DNA from: Flexistipes sinusarabici DSM 4947
Lineage (GTDB): Bacteria > Chrysiogenota > Deferribacteres > Deferribacterales > Flexistipitaceae
Length of the DNA: 64,000 nt
Direction: 5' to 3'
Assembly: GCF_000218625.1 (NCBI RefSeq)
Contig: NC_015672.1
Coordinates: 2,393,451 to 2,457,450, forward strand
The translations under genes were made by a program, and so were the position numbers. The notes beneath the pieces were generated by a model that searched no databases, was not told where the DNA came from, and was given only the letters and a program-made list of their open reading frames with translations. Below, piece after piece: positions 52,299 to 60,774 of the stretch (its first letter is position 1; each line of letters starts with the position of its first letter).

Positions 52299-53216
52299 AT
52301 GTTGAAAACTTTTTTCTTACTAGCCTTGATAACTCTTTCTGAAGCAACTATAGGGGTTTTTGTTAAACTAACAGAAGGTTTGATACCCATACAAACGCTG
52401 AATTTCTATGCACTTACGCTTGCCGCTGTTTTTTTAATGTCAGCTATGCCCATTGCAACAGGTGATAAACTTAAATTCCCCAAAGACAATTTGAAGGACA
52501 CCGCAGTTATAGGTTTTTTAATTGCAACACAGATTAGCGTTTTTAATTTTGCCATGACGCTGGTTCCCATTGCCAATGCGGTAATATTTTGGAGTGTGGC
52601 GCCGTTTTTTACCTTTATATTTTCCGCACTTTTCCTCGGTGAGAAGGCGCGCAAAAGCTATATTATTATTTTTGTGCTTGCATTAACGGGGATAATACTG
52701 GCTAAACCTTTGCAAGGTGGTAATATGCTGGGCAATTTGGTTGCGCTGGGGGATGGTGCTATTTACGCTGCAATGGTTACATACCTTCGCTATGAAGGCA
52801 AGACAGAAACAGGTAATGACATAGCCTGGTCGATGACTGCAGCCGCTTCGTTTCTTTCCCCGTCACTTTTATTTTTTGGTACCGGAGATATTTTGGCAAT
52901 GATTTCCTATTCTGCAATAGGCATAAATTTGCCGGTGGCTCTATGGGTTTTGGGGCTGGGTGTTGTATCAACAGGGTTTGCATATTTCGGCATTTCCATT
53001 GTGTTGAAAAAATTAAATGCAAATGTTTATTCTCTTGTGGATATTATCGTTTCACCTGTAGTTGCTTCCTTTCTGGGCTTTCTTATTTTTAATGAAGTTC
53101 CTTCCGAGGGGTTGATATACGGAGGCATACTGCTTCTTGCCTCAGGATTCTGGATTACACTGGAAATGTCCAAAACCCGGGATAAACAAGCCGTTCATCC
53201 AAGCCAGAACAAATGA
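52299..53216 (+). CDS. EamA/DMT-family transporter
   Basis: 305-residue inner-membrane protein with ten predicted helices in two EamA repeats: TLSEATIGVFVKLTEGLIPIQTLNFYAL...VPIANAVIFWSVAPFFTFIFSALFLGEKAR and GDGAIYAAMVTYLRYE...VVSTGFAYFGISIVLKKLNANVYSLVDIIVSPVVASFLGFLIFNEV. Exporter or permease of small metabolites; substrate unknown. Monocistronic. Confidence 0.88.
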   Translation: MLKTFFLLALITLSEATIGVFVKLTEGLIPIQTLNFYALTLAAVFLMSAMPIATGDKLKFPKDNLKDTAVIGFLIATQISVFNFAMTLVPIANAVIFWSVAPFFTFIFSALFLGEKARKSYIIIFVLALTGIILAKPLQGGNMLGNLVALGDGAIYAAMVTYLRYEGKTETGNDIAWSMTAAASFLSPSLLFFGTGDILAMISYSAIGINLPVALWVLGLGVVSTGFAYFGISIVLKKLNANVYSLVDIIVSPVVASFLGFLIFNEVPSEGLIYGGILLLASGFWITLEMSKTRDKQAVHPSQNK

Positions 53217-53551
53217 TTGACTTAATTGTTATCTCCTGTGAGTAACTACTGCCACCCTCTCTAATTCTTGTAAGACATATAGTTATAGCCGAATGTTATT
53301 GGCGAGATAGTGAGATGGGGAAATGGAGAAGTGGTAATTTGTTGAGTGATTCATTGGTTATAATTGTTAAAGTGACAATTTAAAATTGAGCCTTGAACAC
53401 TTAATACCTCAACTACCGAGCACTTAAATTCTTAAGTGTTCGGTGCGCGGTTGAGTGTGGTGCTTATTCAAAGGTCTTGATCTGCTATCAGTAACTTAGT
53501 TTGACAGCGAATAAACAATAAATGTATAATAAATAAAAACGTTGATTGGAA
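53217..53551. repeat. Spacer with palindromic repeat words
   Basis: Includes CGAGCACTTAAATTCTTAAG TGTTCGG (about 53417-53443), the same palindrome family as at 42650 and 61068, and ATTCAAAGGTCTTGATC. No gene. Confidence 0.5.
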
Positions 53552-55339
53552 ATGTCTAAAAAATTTATTTTATTTGCGGTATGCTTACTGGGTTTTCTCC
53601 TGCTGTTTTTAATTGACAGATGGCAGGTGAGTCAATGGCGGCACGGGAAAAAATTAGAGCTTCAAAATGAGCTGTATGTATTCAAGAAGAATCTGAAAGA
53701 TTCTGTAGACAACCGCTTTAATGCCTTAAAATCTTTGTCAGCTTTATTTATTTTAAATCCTGATACAAGTGCGGATGAGTTTTCATACTTTGCGTCACTG
53801 TTGATGGAATATAATCCGCCCATCAGAGCCCTTCAGTATGCAGATGAGAACACCAAGGTGGTTTATGTGTACCCTCCGAAAGGCAATGAAATCACGATAA
53901 AGAAGCCGATGGTGCTTAAATCCGATCCCAAGAGAGCTTTTTATGTGAAGAAAGCTATAGAGAGTAAGGAGGCAACAGTCCAGGGACCTTTCCGGCTTAG
54001 ACAAGGCGGCAGAGGTATTGTTGTAAGGCAGCCGGTGTTTAAAAATAACAACTTTCTGGGACTGACAATTGGCGTTTATGATTTTCCTCTCCTTATAACT
54101 GAAGCTCTGGGGGAGACGAAGCTGAGCGAATTTGTTTTCCGGATTAAGAATGAAAACGGCAAAACCCTTTGGAAATCCGGCGAAATGAGAGGTAATCCGG
54201 CCGATGCTGTTCTGACTCTTAGAAATATAACATGGAAAATTTCAGCCGGCTGGAAAAAAGCAATCTTTTTTCCTTTAAGAATAAGAGTCACAACATGGGG
54301 GCTGGGGCTGGGATTTCTCCTGTCTCTGGTTTATATCATTAAATCCTTTTATTCCAAAGAGTCAGAGCTGCAAAAACAGGTTAATGAGAAAACGAATGAA
54401 TTGAGGAAAAATGAAGAGCGTTTCAGGAGTATTGTTGAAAATGCGCCGGATCCCATTTTTATTCAAACGGACGGCAAGTTTATCTACCTTAATCCGGCCG
54501 CCTGCAGGCTTTTTGGGGTTGAATCCCCTTCGAAAATTATAGGTGAATCTGTATTGAATTATTTTCACCCTGATTTTCACGAGAAAGCATTGAAGAGAAT
54601 GAAAGCTTTAAGTGAAAAAGGGGAGTCCGTTCATGAGCATTTTGAGCAAAAACTGTTGAGAGCCGATGGAACGCAAATATGGGTTGAGACGGCAGGTGAG
54701 CCTATTGAATATGATAACAAACTGTGCGGACTCGTTTTCGTCAGGGACATTACGGATAGAAAAGAGGCGGAAAAGGCGCTGGTGGAAAGTGAAAAGCGGT
54801 TTATGAAAATTGCCAATACGATTCCCGGTGTATTGTATGATTATTACCGCCGACCGGATGGTAATAATAAATTTTTATATATAAGCCCCCAATGCAAGGA
54901 AATTTTTGAATGTGAGCCCGAAGAAGTGATACAGAATTCTTCACTGCTCTGGAATATGGTTCATGCAGAGGACATTAAATATTTGATGGAGGAGGACAAA
55001 AAGGCTAATGCTGGGGGGAATTACTTTCAGGCTGAAGTTCGTATTGTTCCCCCTTCCGGTGTAACCAAATGGATACAGCTGACATCCCGTCCGGATCAAA
55101 CGGATGAGGATAAACCTAAAGTCTGGAGCGGGGTAATACTCGATATTACACAGAGAAAAGAGGCTGAAAAAGAGCTTTATGAAATAAAAAATAATCTTGA
55201 GAAAGAAGTGGAGGAAAAAACCAGAGAGCTTAAAGAGCGGGTGAAGGAATTGGAGCACTTCCGCGATGTGACCGTTGAAAGGGAAATGAGGATGCATGAG
55301 CTCCGGGAGGAAATTAAAAGACTGAAAAAAGATGAATAA
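53552..55339 (+). CDS. CHASE-PAS-PAS sensor protein without kinase domain
   Basis: 595-residue membrane sensor. TM1 at about 5-22; an extracytoplasmic CHASE-like domain (FNALKSLSALFILNPDTSADEFSYFASLLM...IRALQYADENTKVVYVYPP...GRGIVVRQPVF) to about residue 245; TM2 around 250-268; coiled coil; PAS1 (ENAPDPIFIQTDGKFIYLNPAACRLFG...VFVRDITDRKEAEKAL), PAS2 (IPGVLYDYYRRPDGNNKFLYISPQ...GVILDITQRKEAE) and a final long coiled coil that simply ends. No HisKA, GGDEF or phosphatase domain. A histidine kinase gene follows 48 bases later. ATG 53552 is preferred over TTG 53546. Confidence 0.85.
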   Translation: MSKKFILFAVCLLGFLLLFLIDRWQVSQWRHGKKLELQNELYVFKKNLKDSVDNRFNALKSLSALFILNPDTSADEFSYFASLLMEYNPPIRALQYADENTKVVYVYPPKGNEITIKKPMVLKSDPKRAFYVKKAIESKEATVQGPFRLRQGGRGIVVRQPVFKNNNFLGLTIGVYDFPLLITEALGETKLSEFVFRIKNENGKTLWKSGEMRGNPADAVLTLRNITWKISAGWKKAIFFPLRIRVTTWGLGLGFLLSLVYIIKSFYSKESELQKQVNEKTNELRKNEERFRSIVENAPDPIFIQTDGKFIYLNPAACRLFGVESPSKIIGESVLNYFHPDFHEKALKRMKALSEKGESVHEHFEQKLLRADGTQIWVETAGEPIEYDNKLCGLVFVRDITDRKEAEKALVESEKRFMKIANTIPGVLYDYYRRPDGNNKFLYISPQCKEIFECEPEEVIQNSSLLWNMVHAEDIKYLMEEDKKANAGGNYFQAEVRIVPPSGVTKWIQLTSRPDQTDEDKPKVWSGVILDITQRKEAEKELYEIKNNLEKEVEEKTRELKERVKELEHFRDVTVEREMRMHELREEIKRLKKDE

Positions 55340-55387
55340 CTTGGTCAAATCTGTTATAATTAAAAATATCTTTTCTCAGGTTGAGTT

Positions 55388-56368
55388 ATGAGAAAAATTA
55401 TGCGTTTTCTTTCTGTAAAGGGTAACAATAAACCTGCTGATCACATTTTAAAACCTATTAGAATTGCGCTTTTAATAGGCGGAACCTACATTGTTCTGGC
55501 GGGAATTTATATTATATACTCCAGTCAGTATGCTGCCAGGCATGCCTCTACGGTAAAAACCCTGGAGTTTACGGAAATGCAGAAGGGGCTTATTTTTGTA
55601 ATAGTAACAGGCATAATTTTAATAATTGTTTTGCGGTGGGTTTTTCAGGAAATTGCACACAAGGAAAAGAAAATTATCGATCAGCGTAATGCCCTTCTTA
55701 TATCCGAAAGGCACGCAGTGGCCGGAATGCTGGCTTCAAGTGTGGCTCATGATATAAATAACGTACTCACAACACTGATTGCCACAGTGGATATTTTAAA
55801 AAATGAAATTGACGGATCTGAGACTTCACAAAAGCATCTGGACAGACTTCAGGAAGCAAACGAACATCTTATATCTCTCACCAAACGTCTTTCCCGGGTG
55901 GGTAAGGCGCATCTGGTTTCAGAAACCCAAAAGTTTGATCTGTGTTCTGTTTTGGAGGAAGCTGTCAGCTTTTCAAAAACGCATAAAGATGTGAAAACCT
56001 GTCATCTCAACCTTGATTGTTCGGAAGGTTTGATTGTATCAGGTTTTCCTGATATGCTTCACCAAATGATTTTTAATCTTATACTAAATTCCGCTCAGGC
56101 TTCCGGAGAAGGTGGGCGCATTGATATTGCTGTTGATTCCGGAAAAAATCAAATCAGATTAGAGCTCACCGATAACGGCCCCGGGATACCTGAGGATAAA
56201 AAAGACAATATTTTTCAGCCATTCTATACAACAAAAGAAACAGGAACCGGATTGGGAATGCTTTCCATACAGGCATGTGTGGAAGCTCATAACGGCAGCA
56301 TTAAGGTGGGTGAATCTGAAAGCGGAGGCGCCAGATTTACAATTATTCTCCCGCGGAAGAGCAGTTGA
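55388..56368 (+). CDS. Histidine kinase with minimal input region
   Basis: 326 residues: two transmembrane helices (about 25-45 and 68-86) with a short loop, then a HisKA domain (HAVAGMLASSVAHDINNVLTTLIATVDIL, phospho-acceptor His in VAHDINN) and HATPase_c (N-box FNLILNSAQASGEGG, G1 DNGPGIPEDKK, F-box FQPFYTTK, G2 GTGLGM). The NtrB/ZraS-like H-box suits control of a sigma-54 activator. There is no sensor domain to speak of and no response-regulator gene adjacent. It may act with the upstream CHASE-PAS protein. Confidence 0.9.
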   Translation: MRKIMRFLSVKGNNKPADHILKPIRIALLIGGTYIVLAGIYIIYSSQYAARHASTVKTLEFTEMQKGLIFVIVTGIILIIVLRWVFQEIAHKEKKIIDQRNALLISERHAVAGMLASSVAHDINNVLTTLIATVDILKNEIDGSETSQKHLDRLQEANEHLISLTKRLSRVGKAHLVSETQKFDLCSVLEEAVSFSKTHKDVKTCHLNLDCSEGLIVSGFPDMLHQMIFNLILNSAQASGEGGRIDIAVDSGKNQIRLELTDNGPGIPEDKKDNIFQPFYTTKETGTGLGMLSIQACVEAHNGSIKVGESESGGARFTIILPRKSS

Positions 56369-56384
56369 ACAGTCTAAACGTTAA

Positions 56385-56565
56385 GCAGACAAGCAGAAAT
56401 TGTTAATATAGATAGATAGAGATTCTTCGGTTCCACTTCGTTCCACTCAGAATAACATTTTTACCGGGCGAGGGGCAGAAAACTGTCACCTCGACCGAAG
56501 CGGAGAGGTCTCTACCGTAATAAACGATATAGCAAATAAATATGCAAGTGTGCTTAATGTAAACC
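56385..56565. repeat. Composite dispersed repeat, copy 3
   Basis: Left end TTAAGCAGACAAGCAGAAAT then TAGATAGATAGAGATTCTT, a CTCGACCGAAGCGGAGAGGT core, right end AACGATATAGCAAATAAATA TGCAAGTGTGCTTA. The shortest full copy, about 180 bp. Confidence 0.7.
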
Positions 56566-56732
56566 CCAAAATTTACATTTATGTAACCCGGTGTTACAAT
56601 TTTGTAACACTGAAGGCTAAAACATATTATATACTTCTATGGAACATAATTAAATGTAATTCCTAACGATATTAGGTATTTATATAATACAAGTATTGTG
56701 ATTGACATTCAGAAAACTGCAAAGTCTTATTT

Positions 56733-56748
56733 TGGCACAATATTTGTT
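56733..56748 (+). promoter_or_regulatory. Sigma-54-like promoter of the pilin operon
   Basis: TGGCACAATATTTGTT: the -24 GG and the 10-base spacing to the -12 element fit sigma-54, with GT in place of GC at -12. It lies about 85 bases before the pilin ATG, as in delta-proteobacterial pilA leaders. A hairpin CCGTGC/GCACGG (56790-56806) is in the leader. Confidence 0.5.
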
Positions 56749-56830
56749 ATATAATTAATACAGTTTATTGTTTTGCAAAACTTAAAAATCCGTGCTTTTT
56801 GCACGGAAAAAATTCAAAGGAGGTAACATT

Positions 56831-57043
56831 ATGGTTAGGAAGTCTAACGGCAAAAAGGGTTTTACCCTTATCGAGCTGCTCGTCGTAGTAGCGATTATCG
56901 GTATCCTGGCAGCTATCGCTATCCCACAGTTCGCCAAGTACAGGATCAATGCATTTAATTCGGCAGCACAGAGTGATTTAGCAAATGTAAAAAGTGCTTT
57001 GGAGTCGTATTATGCAGAAAATTTCACTTATCCATCACCATAA
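56831..57043 (+). CDS. pilA: Short type IV pilin (PilA-N type)
   Basis: 70-residue prepilin from ATG 56831 (AAAGGAGG); a 10-residue leader MVRKSNGKKG is cut before Phe1. The mature 60 residues comprise the N-terminal helix only (FTLIELLVVVAIIGILAAIA), with Glu5 and Pro22. Aromatics stand at 1, 24, 27, 32, 50, 51, 55 and 57, close to those of the G. sulfurreducens short pilin. The globular head domain is missing, as in organisms where it is a separate gene. That gene is likely the next one, 10 bases downstream. Confidence 0.93.
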   Translation: MVRKSNGKKGFTLIELLVVVAIIGILAAIAIPQFAKYRINAFNSAAQSDLANVKSALESYYAENFTYPSP

Positions 57044-57053
57044 GGAGGTAAAA

Positions 57054-57398
57054 ATGAGAAAAATAACTATAAGCATAATAGCTATATGTTTAATTTTAAT
57101 GGGAAGCATGGTATTTGCTGCAGGTACTGATATATCGACTATTACTGGGATTAACACACAACTGTCCGATAAGGTAAAAGGCGTGTATTTTGCTAATATA
57201 AACGCTTCTGGTGACTATGTTGATTTTGCTATTTCTACGGCAAATACACAAGGTGATGAAGTATATGCAACCGGTAATTTCGTATCAAAAATCTTTTGCA
57301 AAAATATAGCTGGCGATACTTATGTATCAACTGATCTTTTGCAAAGTGTAAGTAACTATAACAGCTCAGCTTCTTTTACAAGTTGGACATGTAAGTAA
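57054..57398 (+). CDS. Secreted partner of the short pilin (PilA-C/Spc-like)
   Basis: 114-residue protein from ATG 57054 (AAGGAGG). Signal peptide about 1-22 (ending VFAA). The mature part has low-complexity beta-type sequence (NINASGDYVDFAISTANTQGDEVYATGNF) and two cysteines (FCKNI and the C-terminal TSWTCK), recalling the disulfide loop of a pilin head. Length, signal peptide and position directly behind the short pilin parallel the PilA-C/Spc gene of Geobacter, but sequence similarity cannot be tested here. Confidence 0.6.
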   Translation: MRKITISIIAICLILMGSMVFAAGTDISTITGINTQLSDKVKGVYFANINASGDYVDFAISTANTQGDEVYATGNFVSKIFCKNIAGDTYVSTDLLQSVSNYNSSASFTSWTCK

Positions 57399-57413
57399 TA
57401 TCAAGGGATATAA

Positions 57414-59243
57414 TTGCTTTTTAATGAAAAACCCTCTTCATTTGTAAGAGGGTTTTTTTTCATATTTCTTTTCTTTTTATTATTCATAAAACTTCCTTTT
57501 TTTTATGAATATAACTATATTAGTTTCGAAAGCTTTTTATTAGTTTTCGTGAACATTTATTTGATTTACATTGCTTACGTTTTTTATTCAAATCAGACTG
57601 TAAAAATAAAGCTGAATTTATATCGGTTTTTTATTTATGTATTAATATTATTTTTTCTTATTTTTCTCAATGATGACCAGATTTATCATTTGTCTATGTT
57701 TCTTTTGTTGGCTTTGCTTTTTGAGTTTTCGATTAGTTTTATTGACTCTAAAACATTCTTTTACTCAATTATTTTATTAAGCTTTTTATTTTTAACATTC
57801 TCAATAATCGAATACAGCTTATACAGTAACGGTATCTATATATTGGACTCAAAAATTGCTAAATTTGTATTTGTTGGTTTACACGAGCCAAGGAGATCAT
57901 TAATAGGTCTTTTCGGGCAGCAGAATTTGTCATCTCTGATTCTTTGCCTTGGATTTTTCGGTTATATTCATTTGATAGAGGAAACTGCTGATCTGCCCTG
58001 GTACAGATATATCCCCCTTGCATATATTGCGATGGGAATTTTCCTCACAACATCGAGAATGGCTATAGTTGCAATATGTTTTACTTTTCTGAGCATGATT
58101 CTTCTGAAATATTTTCAAAGTATTAAAAAATTATCAAAGATTATCGCTGCTTCAGTTGCGGGTTATTTTTTATCATCCGCTATCGGCTACTCAAGCGTAG
58201 AGAAAATCTCAAGTATCAATGCCAGCGGTGCGGCGGATGTAAGTTCATATATGAGATTTAATTACTGGTTTTCAAGTCTAAAAATGGGTTTTGATAATCT
58301 TCCCTTTGGTGTGGGCCTGGGCGGATTTAAAAAACATCTCGGTGATTATACACTCAAAACGGCTGAAACGCTTAAATTAGGTTATTCAAGCTTTGATCAG
58401 ACACTGTGGGCTCATAACGATTTTTTCCAGTTTTTTGCAGATACCGGAATCTTTGCTTTATTGGTTATTACTGCCTGTATATTCTGGTTTTTTAAAATCG
58501 GGCTTTTTAAAAAATATACATACCTTTCTTCATTTGTTCTGGTATTTTTTATATACGCCAATTTTTCTTATCCGCTTCATTTCCCGCCTTTAATGATTAT
58601 TTTCGTTATTAGTCTTGCTCTCATTTATAAGGAATACGGAAACAAGTCACCTGTCAGCTCTGACTACCATGTTACAAAATTTGCATTAATCATTTTAGCA
58701 GGTTTGGTTATTGTGCTGAATATTTATTTCATTAATCATTTTACAAATAATTATCAATATTATAAATTTAACAGAAATCTTACGAATTCTAATGTAGTTG
58801 AATCTGCAAAACATTTTGCTGCCAATCATATCGGGGAAAATATAAATTCTCCATATGAATGGCTGTTTATTAATGATGTGATATATAAGTTTTCCAACTA
58901 TTCTTACTTTAAAAATAAACCGGAAATTGCAAAAATAATTGCACCGGTGGCTGTTAATTATAGTAAAGTAAACGCTAACCATACGCTTTACTATTCGATG
59001 GCTAAATTATTTTTTACAATGCAGGAATACAACAAGGCAAAAAAATATGCGAGAATCGCGTTTAATAAAAAACCCAATATTGATCAATATTATACGCTGA
59101 TGCACATGGCTGAAGTTATGATGATTTCCAAAAGAGAGAACATACCGATTACAGAGCTTATGCCTGAAGATGTTTTTCTTGATTATGAAAGTGAAGGCGT
59201 ATTGCACGAATCACAGTATGACAGCAATTTAATAGTAAAATAA
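57414..59243 (+). CDS. O-antigen-ligase/pilin-glycosylase-type membrane protein
   Basis: About 609 residues with 10-12 transmembrane helices. Wzy/WaaL/PglL-type features: LIGLFGQQNLSSLILCLGFFGYIH, GIFLTTSRMAIVAICFTFL, then a large periplasmic loop with FGVGLGGFKKHLGDYT and WAHNDFFQFFADTGIFALL (the HxxxxxF... region of these ligases). The C-terminal ~150 residues are soluble and tetratricopeptide-like (FTMQEYNKAKKYARIAFNKKP). Next to pilin genes it is probably a pilin O-oligosaccharyltransferase. The start is a problem: the frame opens with TTG at 57414 and its first codons form a terminator; no in-frame ATG exists before TM1. Confidence 0.75.
   Translation: MLFNEKPSSFVRGFFFIFLFFLLFIKLPFFYEYNYISFESFLLVFVNIYLIYIAYVFYSNQTVKIKLNLYRFFIYVLILFFLIFLNDDQIYHLSMFLLLALLFEFSISFIDSKTFFYSIILLSFLFLTFSIIEYSLYSNGIYILDSKIAKFVFVGLHEPRRSLIGLFGQQNLSSLILCLGFFGYIHLIEETADLPWYRYIPLAYIAMGIFLTTSRMAIVAICFTFLSMILLKYFQSIKKLSKIIAASVAGYFLSSAIGYSSVEKISSINASGAADVSSYMRFNYWFSSLKMGFDNLPFGVGLGGFKKHLGDYTLKTAETLKLGYSSFDQTLWAHNDFFQFFADTGIFALLVITACIFWFFKIGLFKKYTYLSSFVLVFFIYANFSYPLHFPPLMIIFVISLALIYKEYGNKSPVSSDYHVTKFALIILAGLVIVLNIYFINHFTNNYQYYKFNRNLTNSNVVESAKHFAANHIGENINSPYEWLFINDVIYKFSNYSYFKNKPEIAKIIAPVAVNYSKVNANHTLYYSMAKLFFTMQEYNKAKKYARIAFNKKPNIDQYYTLMHMAEVMMISKRENIPITELMPEDVFLDYESEGVLHESQYDSNLIVK
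57430..57460 (+). terminator. Intrinsic terminator behind the pilin genes
   Basis: Perfect stem AACCCTCTT / AAGAGGGTT (57430-57438 / 57446-57454) with a run of eight T's. It lies inside the apparent first codons of the glycosylase gene, so it may cut expression of that gene relative to pilin. Confidence 0.85.
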
Positions 59244-59246
59244 ACC

Positions 59247-59273
59247 ATTCTCACACTTACGAAGTGTGAGAAT
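59247..59273. repeat. Palindromic hairpin repeat, left of second pilin
   Basis: TCTCACACTT ACG AAGTGTGAGA, a perfect hairpin. With flanks (ATAAACCA... and ...ATATGCAGAAT) it is a 45-bp near-direct repeat of 59583-59626. Confidence 0.75.
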
Positions 59274-59354
59274 ATGCAGAATAGCTGAGTTTTTATTTTT
59301 TGAAACTGATATAATTAAATAGACTTCTTTTTATTTTACGAAAGCAGGTGACTT

Positions 59355-59579
59355 ATGAAAAAAGATACCATAAGTTTCACTAACGGACGGGTGGGCTTTA
59401 CACTGATTGAAGTGCTTACTGTTATTGTTATTATAGGCATTTTGGCAGTTATTGCTATTCCGCAGTTTGCAAGTTACAGGATTAGCGCCTTTAATTCCAC
59501 AGCTCAAAGTGATTTGAGAAATGCCAAATCACACCTTGAGGCTTATTATTCAGAGCATGGAACGTATCCAGCCGATTGA
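59355..59579 (+). CDS. Second short type IV pilin
   Basis: 74-residue prepilin; leader MKKDTISFTNGRVG (14 residues), mature protein 60 residues from FTLIEVLTVIVIIGILAVIA. Aromatic residues at 1, 24, 27, 32, 50, 51 and 57, the same length and spacing as the pilin at 56831, with Glu5 and Pro22. GCAGGTGACTT precedes the ATG. There is no head-domain gene behind it. It may be a paralogue or minor pilin and is flanked by two copies of a hairpin repeat. Confidence 0.92.
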   Translation: MKKDTISFTNGRVGFTLIEVLTVIVIIGILAVIAIPQFASYRISAFNSTAQSDLRNAKSHLEAYYSEHGTYPAD

Positions 59580-59589
59580 AGTATAAACC

Positions 59590-59616
59590 AATCTCACACT
59601 TACGAAGTGTGAGAAT
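59590..59616. repeat. Palindromic hairpin repeat, right of second pilin
   Basis: TCTCACACTT ACG AAGTGTGAGA again, same orientation and flanks as at 59247. Could act as terminator for the pilin gene, though only few T's follow. Confidence 0.75.
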
Positions 59617-59824
59617 ATCAAGAATGTTGGTTGTCGGAGACAGGTAAATAATACTTATTAATTCTTGCATTCCATACTGTGCTTAATTGAAATTGGTAAA
59701 TTTTAAGAATAACATTATAGAAATATTTTTTATTTTGATGAAAAAATTAATTGACTTTAAACTCTCTTTTATGTAGTTTTTTATTTGTTGTATTTTTTTT
59801 ATATAATAAAAATTGGAGGTGAAA

Positions 59825-60448
59825 ATGCTCAAGTTACGTAGTTTAATTGTTTTTTTGTTAATCTTTGTTTCTACGCTAATTATATCAGGTTGTGGAGCAG
59901 TACACATGACAGGAGATCTAATTAGAACATTCTCTAAAGATGTAGAAGTTGCTGTATCTCCTAATGTTACCGTAGATGAATTGAAAAAAAATGAAGATAT
60001 TGCCGTTAGTGTTAATCCGAGCTCTAAGAGTAACAAAGATATAGTGGCTGTATTCGGTTCAGGTAATATCAATAAAAATGTAATTTCTGATATGATTACT
60101 ATGGAGTTTATGCAGTTAGGATATTCTGCAAAAACTTTAGCAGAAAACGTTTCAGACACCACTGCTAATGAAACTTTTGCTGAATTAGCAAATAAAGGGT
60201 TCGATATAGTTTTGGTAGGAAATATGAATATTGGAACAACAACTAGTACCACAAGTCATCTTACTGGAGGAAACATAGCAGACACAGGTGTTACAAGCTT
60301 TACTATTAAAGGAATTGACACAGATACTGGATCGGTACTTTTTATAATTAGCACTGAATACGGAAAATCTAAAAAACCAAAAACAGTTGCAGAAGATTTA
60401 GCAGAAATTTATAGTAAGCTATTGAAAGGTGAAATTGAGTCAACTTAA
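59825..60448 (+). CDS. Lipoprotein of unknown function
   Basis: 207 residues from ATG 59825 (GGAGGTGAAA). Lipoprotein signal with lipobox LIISGC (Cys23), then GAVHMTG. The mature domain has DIVAVFGSGNINKNVISDMITMEFMQLGYSAKTLAENVSD and GFDIVLVGNMNIGTTTSTTSHLTGGNIADTGVTSFTIKGIDTDTGSVLFI, a pattern of the GNA1162/LpoB-like or CsgG-like outer-membrane lipoproteins (alternating strand-helix with a variable substrate loop). I cannot assign a role. Monocistronic. Confidence 0.75.
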   Translation: MLKLRSLIVFLLIFVSTLIISGCGAVHMTGDLIRTFSKDVEVAVSPNVTVDELKKNEDIAVSVNPSSKSNKDIVAVFGSGNINKNVISDMITMEFMQLGYSAKTLAENVSDTTANETFAELANKGFDIVLVGNMNIGTTTSTTSHLTGGNIADTGVTSFTIKGIDTDTGSVLFIISTEYGKSKKPKTVAEDLAEIYSKLLKGEIEST

Positions 60449-60589
60449 CTTTATTGCAATTATAATTATTTAAGAAAAGTGTAATTTTGCATTTTTACTA
60501 AATAAGTTAAGTTGCCTACTTAAAATTTTCATATTATATACCAGAACCAATCTTTGTTTTACAGCTAAGCTCAACTATTCTGATAAATT

Positions 60590-60686
60590 TGGCGGGAGTG
60601 TGTAGGAATCGAACCTACCTCCCGCCCAACAGGCGGGACAGTCGGCTTTGAAGGCCGCGGGGCGCACCAGCTGCCCAACCACTCCC
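60590..60686 (-). tRNA. selC: tRNA-Sec (selenocysteine, anticodon TCA)
   Basis: 97 nt with encoded CCA. Acceptor GGGAGTG...CACTCCC then G and CCA; long D-arm GGGC...GCCC; anticodon loop CTTCAAA with TCA; a large variable arm CCCGCC TGTT GGCGGG; T-arm GTAGG TTCGATT CCTAC. The extra-long acceptor/variable arm and TCA anticodon identify selenocysteine tRNA. It implies the organism reads UGA as selenocysteine somewhere; no selenoprotein gene was found in this window. Confidence 0.95.
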
Positions 60687-60774
60687 TTATTGCAATATGA
60701 ATATACATATAATTGAAATTTCATCAAGACAAACGAGAATTTGTTTTGGCACCCTCCCATTTTTTAGAGCTATG

